Source: Archangium violaceum
Lineage (GTDB): Bacteria > Myxococcota > Myxococcia > Myxococcales > Myxococcaceae
Direction: 5' to 3'
Assembly: GCF_016859125.1 (NCBI RefSeq)
Contig: NZ_CP069338.1
Span: forward strand, 5,457,501-5,521,500
DNA: 64,000 bases
Translations under genes and position numbers: made by a program
Shown here: one piece after another, positions 27,505-35,100 of the stretch
How the letters are laid out: every line of letters starts with the position of its first letter
Numbering within the stretch: position 1 is the stretch's first letter
Notes under the pieces: generated by a model
What the model was told of the DNA's origin: nothing
The model's input: the letters and a program-made list of their open reading frames with translations, nothing else
Databases searched by the model: none

Positions 27505-28605
27505 TCAGGACCGCATCGCTCGCTCGAGGGTGTCTTCCACCAGGCCCACCCGGATGGAGGGAAGGCAGAGACGCTCGGCCCGCTGGCGTCCCGCGCGTCC
27601 CAGGGCCTGTCTCACGCCGGGGTCAGCCACCCAGCGCGCGAGCACCTCGGTGACCGCGTCCGCACGGGGCTGCACCCGGGCCCCACAGTGCTCGTCGACG
27701 ATCTCCCGGGCCCCTCCGATGTCCGTCGTCAGCACGGGGAGGCCCGCGTACATCGCCTCGATGAAGACGATGCCGAAACCCTCGGGCACGACATTGGGGT
27801 GGCAGAACACGTCCGCGCCGGTGAGCAGCCGGGGGATGTCGGAGCGCTGGCCGAGGAAGCGCACCCGCTCCGTCAGTCCACGTTCGGCCACCTGGGCCCG
27901 CAGGCGCTCCAGGTAGGACTGCTCCTCGGGACGCTGGGCGCCGCCCACCAGCCAGCACTCCCAGGCCCCGTCACGTTCCAGCCGCGCGAGCGCCTCCACC
28001 AGGAGCGCGTGCCCCTTGCCCGGCTCCATCCGACTCACCTGGAGGATGACCGTCGTTGCCTCGGCCACACCCAGCTCCTGGCGGACCGCCTGACGTACCC
28101 CGGGCTCCTTCGGGGTTCGGTCCTCGACGGGGCAGCCGGCGACGAGCGGCGTGAGCCGGGGCATGAGAGCGGAGGCGGACGCGGCCGAGAACTCCGAGTT
28201 GGCCAGGAGGGCTCGCGGAGGGAAGCGGGCCGTCAGCGCGTCCAGCCGGTTGTGACGGTCCATCTGCCCGTGCACGAAGAGAGCCTGCCGGTAACCGGTC
28301 AGCGCCGGAGCCGCGACGAGCTTCAGCCACGTGGAGTGGGAGAGCACCAGGTCCGGGCGCCACGTGCTCAGCAGCCGGCGCAGCCGGAGCTGGGGCCCGA
28401 CGAGCGTCCAGGGGCGCCCCAGCCGCGCCGCGCCGAGCACCTCCACGTCGGCTCCCGCGGCCCGCAGCTCCGAGGCCAGTCGGCCCTCGAAGAACAGCGC
28501 GAAGCGGTGCTCCAGCCGCCGGGGCGAGCGCGCCAGCGTGACGAGGAAGGTCTCCACGCCTCCGTACAGGTTTCCCGCCGCCAGATGAAGCACTCGGCCC
28601 GCCAC
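27505..28605 (-). CDS. Glycosyltransferase family 4 protein
   Basis: 366 residues from a GTG with GAGGAGG just upstream; a longer open frame to 28896 has no homology-like content and a poorer start. GT-B fold: N-terminal VLHLAAGNLYGGVETFLVTLA acceptor domain (GGVE loop), C-terminal donor domain with VSRMEPGKGH and the E-x7-E retaining motif in PEGFGIVFIEAMYAGLPV. It transfers an activated sugar to a glycan or lipid. It is away from the main polysaccharide cluster and ends 8 bp from the convergent GNAT gene. Confidence 0.92.
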   Translation of the reverse strand: MAGRVLHLAAGNLYGGVETFLVTLARSPRRLEHRFALFFEGRLASELRAAGADVEVLGAARLGRPWTLVGPQLRLRRLLSTWRPDLVLSHSTWLKLVAAPALTGYRQALFVHGQMDRHNRLDALTARFPPRALLANSEFSAASASALMPRLTPLVAGCPVEDRTPKEPGVRQAVRQELGVAEATTVILQVSRMEPGKGHALLVEALARLERDGAWECWLVGGAQRPEEQSYLERLRAQVAERGLTERVRFLGQRSDIPRLLTGADVFCHPNVVPEGFGIVFIEAMYAGLPVLTTDIGGAREIVDEHCGARVQPRADAVTEVLARWVADPGVRQALGRAGRQRAERLCLPSIRVGLVEDTLERAMRS

Positions 28606-28759
28606 GTTGCCTCCTCGCTGTCTCGTCCTGGCGCGTCCTTTTGCCACATCTGGTGGGCGAGTGAGGAAGCGTCGTGGCGTGTGGCGCGAACCGTTGGTTG
28701 GGACTCGACCGGCCGCCTGGTTGCGGACCCTTCCCCGGGGGGGTGTTAGGGTGTGCTCG

Positions 28760-29536
28760 ATGGCTTCCGCTTCGTCTCCTCGTTTCGTCATGGGCGCGCT
28801 CGCCGCGCTGGGGCTCCTCGCCGGTTGTGGCCGCACCGTGGCCGAGCCCGTCACCCTCGCGGACCTGAAGGACCGCACCCTCCAGTTCGTCCTCACGGAC
28901 GTGGACTCGCTGGAGCGGGACTCGTCCGTCGGTGCCTACCGCTTCACCTTGAAGTTCTCCGAAGGCTCCTCCTGCGCGCGGCTCACCGAGGGCGTCACCG
29001 CCTCCTTCAACGGTCAGCCCATGAAGCTCTCGCTCGGCGGTGTCCCCGACACCGGCGCCGGTGGGCGCGACGTCTGCGAGGTCCCGAGCGCCACCTTCGA
29101 CTTCGATCCCTCGCAGTGGAACGACGAGCCCACCGAGGACATCCGCGTCATCCTCCAGGACGACACCCACTCCGTGCTGCTCGTCCTCCAGGACGCCAAG
29201 GCCAAGCGGCGCTTCCTGCGCAGCGGCGGCACCGCCGGCACGCTGCGGCGCGGGCAGACCCATACCTACGTGTGGCTGCCCGAGACCGATACCGTCCAGG
29301 AGGGAACCGTGCAGGCGAGCCTCGTCCATGAGGCCAGTGCCACCGTGGCCGACCTCGACGTGAAGCAGGAAGGCAACGCGGCCCTCCTCACCGTTCCCGC
29401 GGGCACCGTCGAGGCCAGATACGTCCTGCGCCTGAGTGGCACCGCCGCCCCACGGGTGCTCACCTGCGAGGGCGTGGCCGGCTGCGCGGGCGCCCTCTTC
29501 CACTCCGAGGACGTGGAGGTTTCCGTCACGAACTGA
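28760..29536 (+). CDS. Secreted lipoprotein of unknown function
   Basis: 258 residues from ATG, signal peptide with lipobox LLAGC (C23). The mature protein is beta-rich with two pairs of cysteines (CARL and CEVP; CEGV and CAGA) and no recognised family. An upstream extension of the frame to 28607 is rejected because it lacks a signal sequence. It is followed after 29 bp by a GC-rich hairpin. Confidence 0.6.
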   Translation: MASASSPRFVMGALAALGLLAGCGRTVAEPVTLADLKDRTLQFVLTDVDSLERDSSVGAYRFTLKFSEGSSCARLTEGVTASFNGQPMKLSLGGVPDTGAGGRDVCEVPSATFDFDPSQWNDEPTEDIRVILQDDTHSVLLVLQDAKAKRRFLRSGGTAGTLRRGQTHTYVWLPETDTVQEGTVQASLVHEASATVADLDVKQEGNAALLTVPAGTVEARYVLRLSGTAAPRVLTCEGVAGCAGALFHSEDVEVSVTN

Positions 29537-29565
29537 GCCCGCCAGCCCTCCCGGCAAGGGTCCCT

Positions 29566-29585
29566 ACCCCGGCGGTTGCCGGGGT
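29566..29585 (+). terminator. Hairpin after the lipoprotein gene
   Basis: Arms ACCCCGGC and GCCGGGGT with a GGTT tetraloop, 29 bp downstream of the lipoprotein stop and 52 bp before the SDR start. No T-run. It probably ends or stabilises the upstream mRNA. Confidence 0.45.
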
Positions 29586-29637
29586 CCGATGCTCTCCCCA
29601 CCGTGGGCAGGGTAGTCAACACGAGAGGACCCATTCC

Positions 29638-30516
29638 ATGGCTCAGAAGAATCCCCGCGAAGCAGGACCCAAGCCTCCTCTGCCCGGCCAGGAGCAGTCG
29701 CACCCTGGCCTCGAGACGGAGATGACGCCCGAGCCGGACTACGGCCTCACTTCCTACAAGGGGCTCGGCCGGCTGAAGGACAGGGTGGCGCTCGTCACCG
29801 GTGGAGACAGCGGCATTGGCCGCGCGGTGTGCCTGGCCTTCGCTCGCGAGGGCGCCGACGTGGCCTTCGCCTACCTCAACGAGGATCCGGACGCCGAGGT
29901 GACCCGGCGTGTCGTGGAGGACTCGGGACACCAGGTGCTCTCCCTCAAGGGAGACCTCACCGATGAGAGCGTCTGCCGGCGCATCATCGAGGACACGGTG
30001 AAGCGTTTCGGCCGCATCGACGTGCTCGTCAACAACGCGGCCTTCCAGGGCGAGAAGGTGGAGAAGTTCGAGGAGCTCACGGCCGAGCGCATCGAGCGCG
30101 CCTTCCGCACCAACATCCTCGCGATGTTCCACCTGGTGCGCTACGCGCTGCCACACATGAAGCCCGGCTCCTCCATCATCAACGTGGCCTCCATCCAGGC
30201 CTACCAGCCGTCGCCGGGCATCCTCGACTACGCGGCCACGAAGGGCGCCATCGTCACCTTCACCAAGGGGCTGGCGCAGGAGCTCATCGAACGCGGCATC
30301 CGCGTCAACGCCGTGGCCCCGGGCCCCGTGTGGACGCCGCTCATCCCGCAGTCCTTCGATGCAGAGAAGGTGAAGAAGTTCGGCCAGCAGTCGCCCATGG
30401 GCCGGGCCGCGCAGCCGGTGGAGCTGTCGCCCTCGTTCGTGTTTCTCGCCTCGAACGAGTCGACCTACGTCAACGGTGAAATCCTCGGCGTCACCGGCGG
30501 TCAGGTGCTCGCCTGA
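29638..30516 (+). CDS. Short-chain dehydrogenase/reductase (YghA/GsiB-39 type)
   Basis: 292 residues. Residues 1-45 are the Pro/Gly-rich extension typical of the stress-associated SDR group (YghA, YdaD/general stress protein 39). Cofactor loop TGGDSGIGRAV (54-64), NNA at 132-134, and the catalytic S185, Y198, K202 are present; the acidic residue pattern after beta-2 does not decide NAD against NADP. These enzymes are usually linked to osmotic, alcohol or general stress. A strong intrinsic terminator follows 16 bp after the stop, so it is monocistronic and isolated from the sRNA unit downstream. Confidence 0.92.
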   Translation: MAQKNPREAGPKPPLPGQEQSHPGLETEMTPEPDYGLTSYKGLGRLKDRVALVTGGDSGIGRAVCLAFAREGADVAFAYLNEDPDAEVTRRVVEDSGHQVLSLKGDLTDESVCRRIIEDTVKRFGRIDVLVNNAAFQGEKVEKFEELTAERIERAFRTNILAMFHLVRYALPHMKPGSSIINVASIQAYQPSPGILDYAATKGAIVTFTKGLAQELIERGIRVNAVAPGPVWTPLIPQSFDAEKVKKFGQQSPMGRAAQPVELSPSFVFLASNESTYVNGEILGVTGGQVLA

Positions 30517-30532
30517 GTGGTCGCATGCGTGG

Positions 30533-30576
30533 GCGCCGGGTCGCGTGACATGCCCGTGACCCGGCGCTCTCCTTTT
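30533..30576 (+). terminator. Intrinsic terminator of the SDR gene
   Basis: Perfect 10-bp arms GCGCCGGGTC and GACCCGGCGC, extendable by three more pairs (one G-U), with a 9-nt loop, then a short T-run (CCTTTT, T at 30573-30576). This separates the SDR transcript from the noncoding unit that follows. Confidence 0.85.
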
Positions 30577-30602
30577 CGTGGGGCCGAGCCTGAAGCGCGA
30601 CC

Positions 30603-30668
30603 GCGGTAGGTTTTACCGCTTCCCAGTCCGGTGCTCCCCACGGCAGCTCGATAAACCACTGGAATCAC
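30603..30668 (+). promoter_or_regulatory. Upstream activator-type elements of noncoding unit A
   Basis: Two blocks shared with unit B. Block 1 is a perfect dyad GCGGTA, 5 bp, TACCGC (30603-30619), ending 74 bp before the -24 element. Block 2 is CGATAA followed by a CACTGGAATCAC stretch (30649-30668), ending 25 bp before it. Distances are the same in unit B (75 and 25 bp). Position fits the binding site of a sigma-54 enhancer-binding protein; which one is unknown. Confidence 0.5.
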
Positions 30669-30692
30669 AAGCGCTTGCGCCCGTGGCCCTGC

Positions 30693-30708
30693 TGGCACGC
30701 GGGATGCT
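30693..30708 (+). promoter_or_regulatory. Sigma-54 promoter of noncoding unit A
   Basis: TGGCACG, CGGG, ATGCT: matches the -24/-12 consensus TGGCACG-N4-TTGCW at every position but one, with exact GG-to-GC spacing. The start of transcription would be near 30719. Confidence 0.7.
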
Positions 30709-30718
30709 CTATGTCCGT

Positions 30719-30949
30719 CGCGTAGAGGTAACGGGGCAGGACGGGGTGGTTGGGGCAGGGCGGGGCTGGAGCCTCGAGACGGTTGGGGTGGCTTTCAGGG
30801 CGGCGGGTAGGTCGGGGTTGGTGGTTGGGGGGATGGGGGGTTGGGGGGAAGCAGACGAGTCGGGGGACTCTTCGGGGGTAGTACGGGGACGTGAAGGGGA
30901 AGTGGGTCGGGGGGGCGCTGCTTGGGGGCGGCTCCTCCCCGATTCTTTT
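30719..30949 (+). ncRNA. Putative sigma-54-dependent G-rich small RNA, copy A
   Basis: Predicted transcript of about 231 nt from the sigma-54 promoter to an intrinsic terminator. The 5' part (CGCGTAGAGGTAACGGGGCA and on) and the 3' part from 30866 are conserved in copy B, while the middle differs in length. Most of the RNA is runs of three to seven G separated by T, A or TT, an obvious G-quadruplex candidate around 30815-30850. Terminator: 5' arm 30909-30918, 12-nt loop, 3' arm GCTCCTCCCC (30931-30940), T-run 30946-30949. No plausible ribosome site with start codon and conserved peptide was found inside the predicted transcript. Confidence 0.55.
30909..30949 (+). terminator. Intrinsic terminator of noncoding unit A
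   Basis: 10-position stem with one C-U mismatch and one G-U pair, a 12-nt loop, then GATTCTTTT. It matches the terminator of unit B position by position. Confidence 0.65.
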
Positions 30950-31026
30950 GGGCCGCTCGTCGCCTGCCGGGCCGTCCACGGAGCCGCCGTGCCGTATGGC
31001 ATTGGGAGCGGAGTCTCGTTCACTTA

Positions 31027-31056
31027 ATTGCAGATGCAATAGGGTTGCGTTAATTG
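31027..31056 (+). promoter_or_regulatory. Promoter/operator candidate of the DUF1826 gene
   Basis: An A+T-rich island just before the DUF1826 start. It contains a perfect dyad ATTGCA-GA-TGCAAT (31027-31040), an overlapping GCAA/TTGC dyad (31036-31048), and a TTAATTG direct repeat (31024-31030, 31050-31056). TTGCAG at 31028 and TAATTG at 31051 are 17 bp apart and could be -35 and -10 elements, which would put the transcript start almost at the ATG. The dyad overlaps this promoter, as a repressor site would. Confidence 0.45.
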
Positions 31057-31064
31057 TCGAGGCC

Positions 31065-31673
31065 ATGCCCTTGCCCGCCACCCGTCAACCTCCTCCCTCC
31101 TTCGTCACCGTGGAGCAGGTCGCCGACCTGACCGCCATCTTCGAGGAGCACCTCAACGTCTGTGTCTGGGAGCGCCCGGCGGACGCGGTGCTGTCGTACT
31201 GGCTGGAGGAGGTGTGCGCTACGCACCGCTTCCTCCAGGTGCGGGAGACGCGCGTGGGAGACGCGGAGCTGGGCGGCGTGCTGGCCCCGTTGCCCGATTC
31301 ACCGGGACGTGAGCGTTTCCGCCAGGAGTTGGCGGGGCTGGTGGAGCTGTACGCGGACCTCTTCGGTGCGGAGCGGGTGGGCGTGCGGCTGGGCACGTTG
31401 GATGCCCCCATGTGCCCCCGCTTCCATGTGGACCGGGTGGGCGTGCGGCTGCTGTGTACCTATACGGGTGCTGGCACCGAGTATCTCGACGAGGCGGATG
31501 TGCAGCACTCCCCGCTGGACGCGCGCCCGGGTGCCGTGACGCGGAGGATGGCTCCATTCGCCGTGGGGCTCCTCAAGGGAGAGGCCTGGCCCGGCAACGA
31601 GGGGCATGGCGCGGTGCACCGCTCGCCGCCCGGCTCCGAGCTCCGGCTGCTCCTCTCCCTGGACCTGCTCTAG
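31065..31673 (+). CDS. DUF1826 domain protein
   Basis: 202 residues from ATG. The C-terminal half has the DUF1826 signature (PF08856): CPRFHVDRVGVRLLCTYTG, GTEYLDEADV, and an HRSPPG segment before the LLLSLDLL end. The Cys, His and Asp in CPRFHVD suggest metal binding. In other bacteria DUF1826 genes often accompany zinc-homeostasis genes (COG0523 GTPases, Zur regulon), so a role in metal limitation is a reasonable guess; no such partner is present here. It lies alone between the two G-rich noncoding units, with its own A+T-rich control region. Confidence 0.85.
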   Translation: MPLPATRQPPPSFVTVEQVADLTAIFEEHLNVCVWERPADAVLSYWLEEVCATHRFLQVRETRVGDAELGGVLAPLPDSPGRERFRQELAGLVELYADLFGAERVGVRLGTLDAPMCPRFHVDRVGVRLLCTYTGAGTEYLDEADVQHSPLDARPGAVTRRMAPFAVGLLKGEAWPGNEGHGAVHRSPPGSELRLLLSLDLL

Positions 31674-31693
31674 ACACACGCCGAGAGGTGCAT

Positions 31694-31720
31694 GGGAGAC
31701 CCGGGCAGCAGCGGTCTCCT
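31694..31720 (+). terminator. Hairpin after the DUF1826 gene
   Basis: GGGAGACC (31694-31701) pairs with GGTCTCCT (31713-31720) across an 11-nt loop, 20 bp after the stop. No T-run directly after. Confidence 0.4.
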
Positions 31721-31819
31721 CGTCTGGTGTAATCCCTCTATAAATGCGGCTCTGTTGCATGAGGCCTTTCCATGGGCTCTCTCGGAGCGCGTGGCTGCCT
31801 TTGGCGCCCAGGCCGTTGG

Positions 31820-31885
31820 ACCGTAGGTCTTACCGTCTCCAGGGCGGGGCCTTCCCACCGCTACCCGATAAGCGCTTGAAATCAC
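31820..31885 (+). promoter_or_regulatory. Upstream activator-type elements of noncoding unit B
   Basis: Counterparts of the unit A blocks. Block 1 ACCGTAGGTCTTACCGT (31820-31836) has lost part of the left arm of the dyad. Block 2 is CGATAAGCGCTTGAAATCAC (31866-31885). They end 75 and 25 bp before the -24 element, as in unit A. Confidence 0.45.
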
Positions 31886-31909
31886 TGGCGCCTGCCCCTG
31901 GCTCACTGC

Positions 31910-31925
31910 TGGCACGGGGGATGCT
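31910..31925 (+). promoter_or_regulatory. Sigma-54 promoter of noncoding unit B
   Basis: TGGCACG, GGGG, ATGCT, with the same single deviation from consensus as unit A and identical spacing. Predicted start near 31936. Confidence 0.7.
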
Positions 31926-31935
31926 TGGTATTCGC

Positions 31936-32130
31936 CGCGTAGACGTGACGGGGCAGGACGGGGAGTCGGGTAGGGCGGGTAGGTGGGAATGGGGTGGGGG
32001 GGTTGGGGATTTGGAGTTGCGTTGTGACTGGGGGCAGTACGACGGGTAGGTGCAGTCTTCGGGGGTAGTGCCAGGGGAACCACGTCGGGGGGGAGCTGCT
32101 GGGGGGCGGCTCCTCCCCGACTCTTTTTTT
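31936..32130 (+). ncRNA. Putative sigma-54-dependent G-rich small RNA, copy B
   Basis: Predicted transcript of about 195 nt. The first 25 nt or so (CGCGTAGACGTGACGGGGCA and on) and the last 78 nt from 32053 align with copy A; between them the G-rich core is shorter and diverged. It ends in a better terminator than copy A: 5' arm 32087-32096, 12-nt loop, 3' arm GCTCCTCCCC (32109-32118), then seven T. It ends 17 nt from the stop codon of the convergent giant kinase gene, so it could also pair with that mRNA's 3' end if read-through occurs. Confidence 0.55.
32087..32130 (+). terminator. Intrinsic terminator of noncoding unit B
   Basis: 10-bp stem with one G-U pair, 12-nt loop, and TTTTTTT at 32124-32130. 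The strongest intrinsic terminator seen in the window. Confidence 0.8.
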
Positions 32131-32146
32131 CGCGACACCCCGACCG

Positions 32147-35100
32147 TCACGCGGACGGACGCGCCAGCTTCCCCGGGAGCACGACGGTGAACTCCGTGTA
32201 GTGTCCCTCCTCGGACTCCACCCTCAGTTTTCCACCGAGTGCGACGATGATGTCGTGGCTGAGTGACAGGCCCAGCCCGGTTCCTTCACCCGCGGGCTTG
32301 GTGGTGAAGAAGGGCGTGAAGAGCTTGTCGCGCAGCGAGGCGGGGACGCCCTGGCCATTGTCCCTCACGCGGATTTCCACCTCGCTCCCGGTCCAACGCG
32401 TGGACACCTTCAGCCGCGGCGGCTCGACCATCTCGGGCCGCCGGGCCTTCTCCTGGGCCGCGTAGCAGGCGTTGTCCAACAGGTTGAGGATGACGCGGCG
32501 GAGGTCCTCGGGCACCAGGCGGAGTTGTGGCACGGCCTCGTCGAAGGATATGTCGACGGTCACGTGACGTGGGGGATTCCGGGCGCGCAGCCCCTGCTGA
32601 ACGAGCCGGAGGGTCTCCTCCACCAGTTGATTGATGGAGGTGGGCTGCGGCTCTCCCCGGTTGTTGCGCGCGTGCCGCAGCATCCCATTGATGATGCCGC
32701 TGGCACGTTGCTCGTGTTCGCTCACCTTGGAGATGTTCTGCTTCAGCTCGTTCATCAGGGCGTCGAGCTCCTCCCGCTTCGAGGTGGCCCGGGCGCGGTT
32801 CACCGCTTCGCTCAGCTCGGGCAACAGCTCGAGCGACAGCTCGGAGAAGTTCTTCACGAAGTTCAGGGGATTCTTCAGCTCGTGGGCGATGCCGGCGGTG
32901 AGCGAGCCCAGGGAGGCGAGCTTCTCCTGGGTGATGATCTGCGCCTGCATGGCCTTGAGGCTCTCCAGTGCGCGCTGGAGCTCGGCGTTCTTTTGGTGCA
33001 ACTGCTCCGTGCGCTCCTGGACGCGGTGCTCCAGCGTGCGGTTGGACTCCGCGAGCTTGCGGTAGAGCCCGGCGTTCTCCAGGGAGATGGCCGCCTGGGC
33101 CGAGAGCATTCCGAGGACCCGGAGGCGGTTGGAGTTGAAGGCGCCCGCGATGAGGTTGTTCTCCAGGTAGAAGAGGCCGAGGACCTGCCTGCGGTGGAGG
33201 ATGGGGGCGCAGAGCACCGAGCGGACGTTGCGCCGTGCGATGTAGGGCTCGTCACGGTAGGGCTCCTGGGCGGAGGCATCGTCGATGAGGAGGGGGCTGC
33301 CGGTCTGCAGGACGAACGCGGCGACGGTCTGGCAGAGCGCGTCGCTGTGAGCCAGGCGCTGCGCGGAATCGAGGGGCCCGCTACCGCTGCCCACCTCGCC
33401 CGTGGCCTCGACGAAGAAGTCGTCCTCCCGCTGGAGCACCAGCACGCCGCGCTGGGCACCCGTGCTCTTCATGAGGATGTCGATGAGGTTGGCGGCGAGC
33501 TGTGGGAAGTGCAGCTCGCTGGAGATGGTCTGCGAGGCCTTCATCACCGAGGACACGTCGAGCGCCTCGTTGAGCGACTCGGTGCTGGACAGGTCGGGGC
33601 CGGACTGGAACTCCGGGTACTCACCTCCCAGGGGCCGTGCCGCCGGGGAGCCGGCTCGCTGGAGCTTGTGCTCCCAGGCCCCGAGCGTGCCGGTATAGGT
33701 TTGCAGCAGGTGGGACTGCTCGGCCACCAGGAGATGGACCTTGCCCGCGGCTCCCCATCGCTCGTAGGCGTTGAGGGACTCGACCAGGTAGGCGGCGGCC
33801 AGCGGAAGGCGGCTCAGGTCCGCCTGGAAGCGGAATGCCTGTTCACAGGCGATGGCCTCCACGCTGGTGAAACCGCTGGCGCGGGCCGCGGCGATGGCTT
33901 GCTCGTATAGGGTATGCGCCTCGATGTGCTGTCCCGTCACCCGGGCGAGCTCCGCGCGGACCAGCAGATGGTAGGGCGAGAAGTTCTCCGGCGCGCGGTG
34001 GGCGCACTTCTCCAGGTACGCGCGCTGTTGCTCCATGACCGCGAGCAGCTCCTGCTTCCGGCTCTCGCTGGCACCCGGGTACACCGAGGCCGCGCTCAGC
34101 GCGTGATAGAAGGCGTGTGTGGTCAGCAGGAAGACCCCGGGAGCGGCACGCATCAGCGGGGTCCCCTCCTCCGCCAGTGTCATCGCCTGGGATGGCTGGC
34201 GGAGCAGGTAGTGCTGCTCGAGCAGCACCATCGCTACGAATGCCTTGGCCGCTGGCCACTGGAGGTGGGAGAGCTGGATGGCCTGCTGTGGCACGTCCTG
34301 GGCTCCGGTCAGCAGCAGCAATGTCTGCCGGAACGCCCAGTGCATGTAGTGGTTGTCAGGGTCTTTCTGGGTGCTCAGCGAGTTGATGAACTTCTGGTTC
34401 TCTGCCAGGAGTTCCAGGAGCGGATCTCCCAGGGCGAGGCGCCGCCAAGACAACAAGGTGAAGCAATCTCCTGCATACTTCCAGTCCCCACTCTCCAGGA
34501 GGATTTTGTAGGCCTCGGCGAGTTGGGAGATGCCAACGCGCGCGCTTTGCGTCCAGTGATCGATGAAGCCCGCTTGGATGCAGAGAGTGCGGGCGTACTG
34601 CATTGGATCCTTGAACTGTGTAGCGAGCTCGACGCCGAGCAGGCCAACCCGCCTGCCGACGACAGGGTCGTCGAGAAGCGTCGAAACGACGAAGCCAAAG
34701 GAGGTGTAGCCATAGGGCAAGAACCGGTTGTTACCGTGCTCCAGGCTCAGTCTGATCTGTTGGAGTGTCAGGAGAACGAGGAGCTTCTGGGATGCGTAAT
34801 AGGCGGAGATCGCGATGGTGCCCATCAGTTCGGAGGCAAGCTGCGCCGAGGGATCGCTCATCCGGGGCAGGGCGAGCAGCTCCGCGGTGTCGCGGCGCGC
34901 CAGTGCTTCCTTCACTGTGCGCAGCTCCCTGACGAGCGTGGCGTCGTCAGGTGTGGTCGGGATATCGATGCCGAGCAGACGCAGGCCCTCGAGAGCATAC
35001 TCCAGCGACTCGGCATGCCGGTCGCCGAGGGTGCTCAGGGTGGCTTGTAGGCAGAGGACATTGGCTCGCTGGAGCGGGGTTCGCACCTGGGCGAGCAGTG

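Noticed and set aside
30578-31027. Open frame through noncoding unit A, with a similar frame (31744-32049) through unit B sharing a short segment (LLARGML, RRV, VTGQDG)
   Set aside because: Similarity is limited to the sigma-54 promoter and the conserved 5' end, after which the frames diverge and differ in length. Most differences in the shared 60 bp fall at third positions, which weakly favours coding, but the counts are tiny, and the frames would have to be transcribed from upstream of the promoter. A multi-genome dN/dS test would settle it.
30665-31081. Proline-rich frames on the opposite strand of both G-rich units
   Set aside because: They are complements of G-runs, with no domain, start site or shared protein sequence.
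30693-32130. Identity of the units with the Myxococcus sRNA Pxr
   Set aside because: Pxr homologues are described only between nla19 and an NADH dehydrogenase gene. Those neighbours are absent, and I cannot align Pxr from memory.
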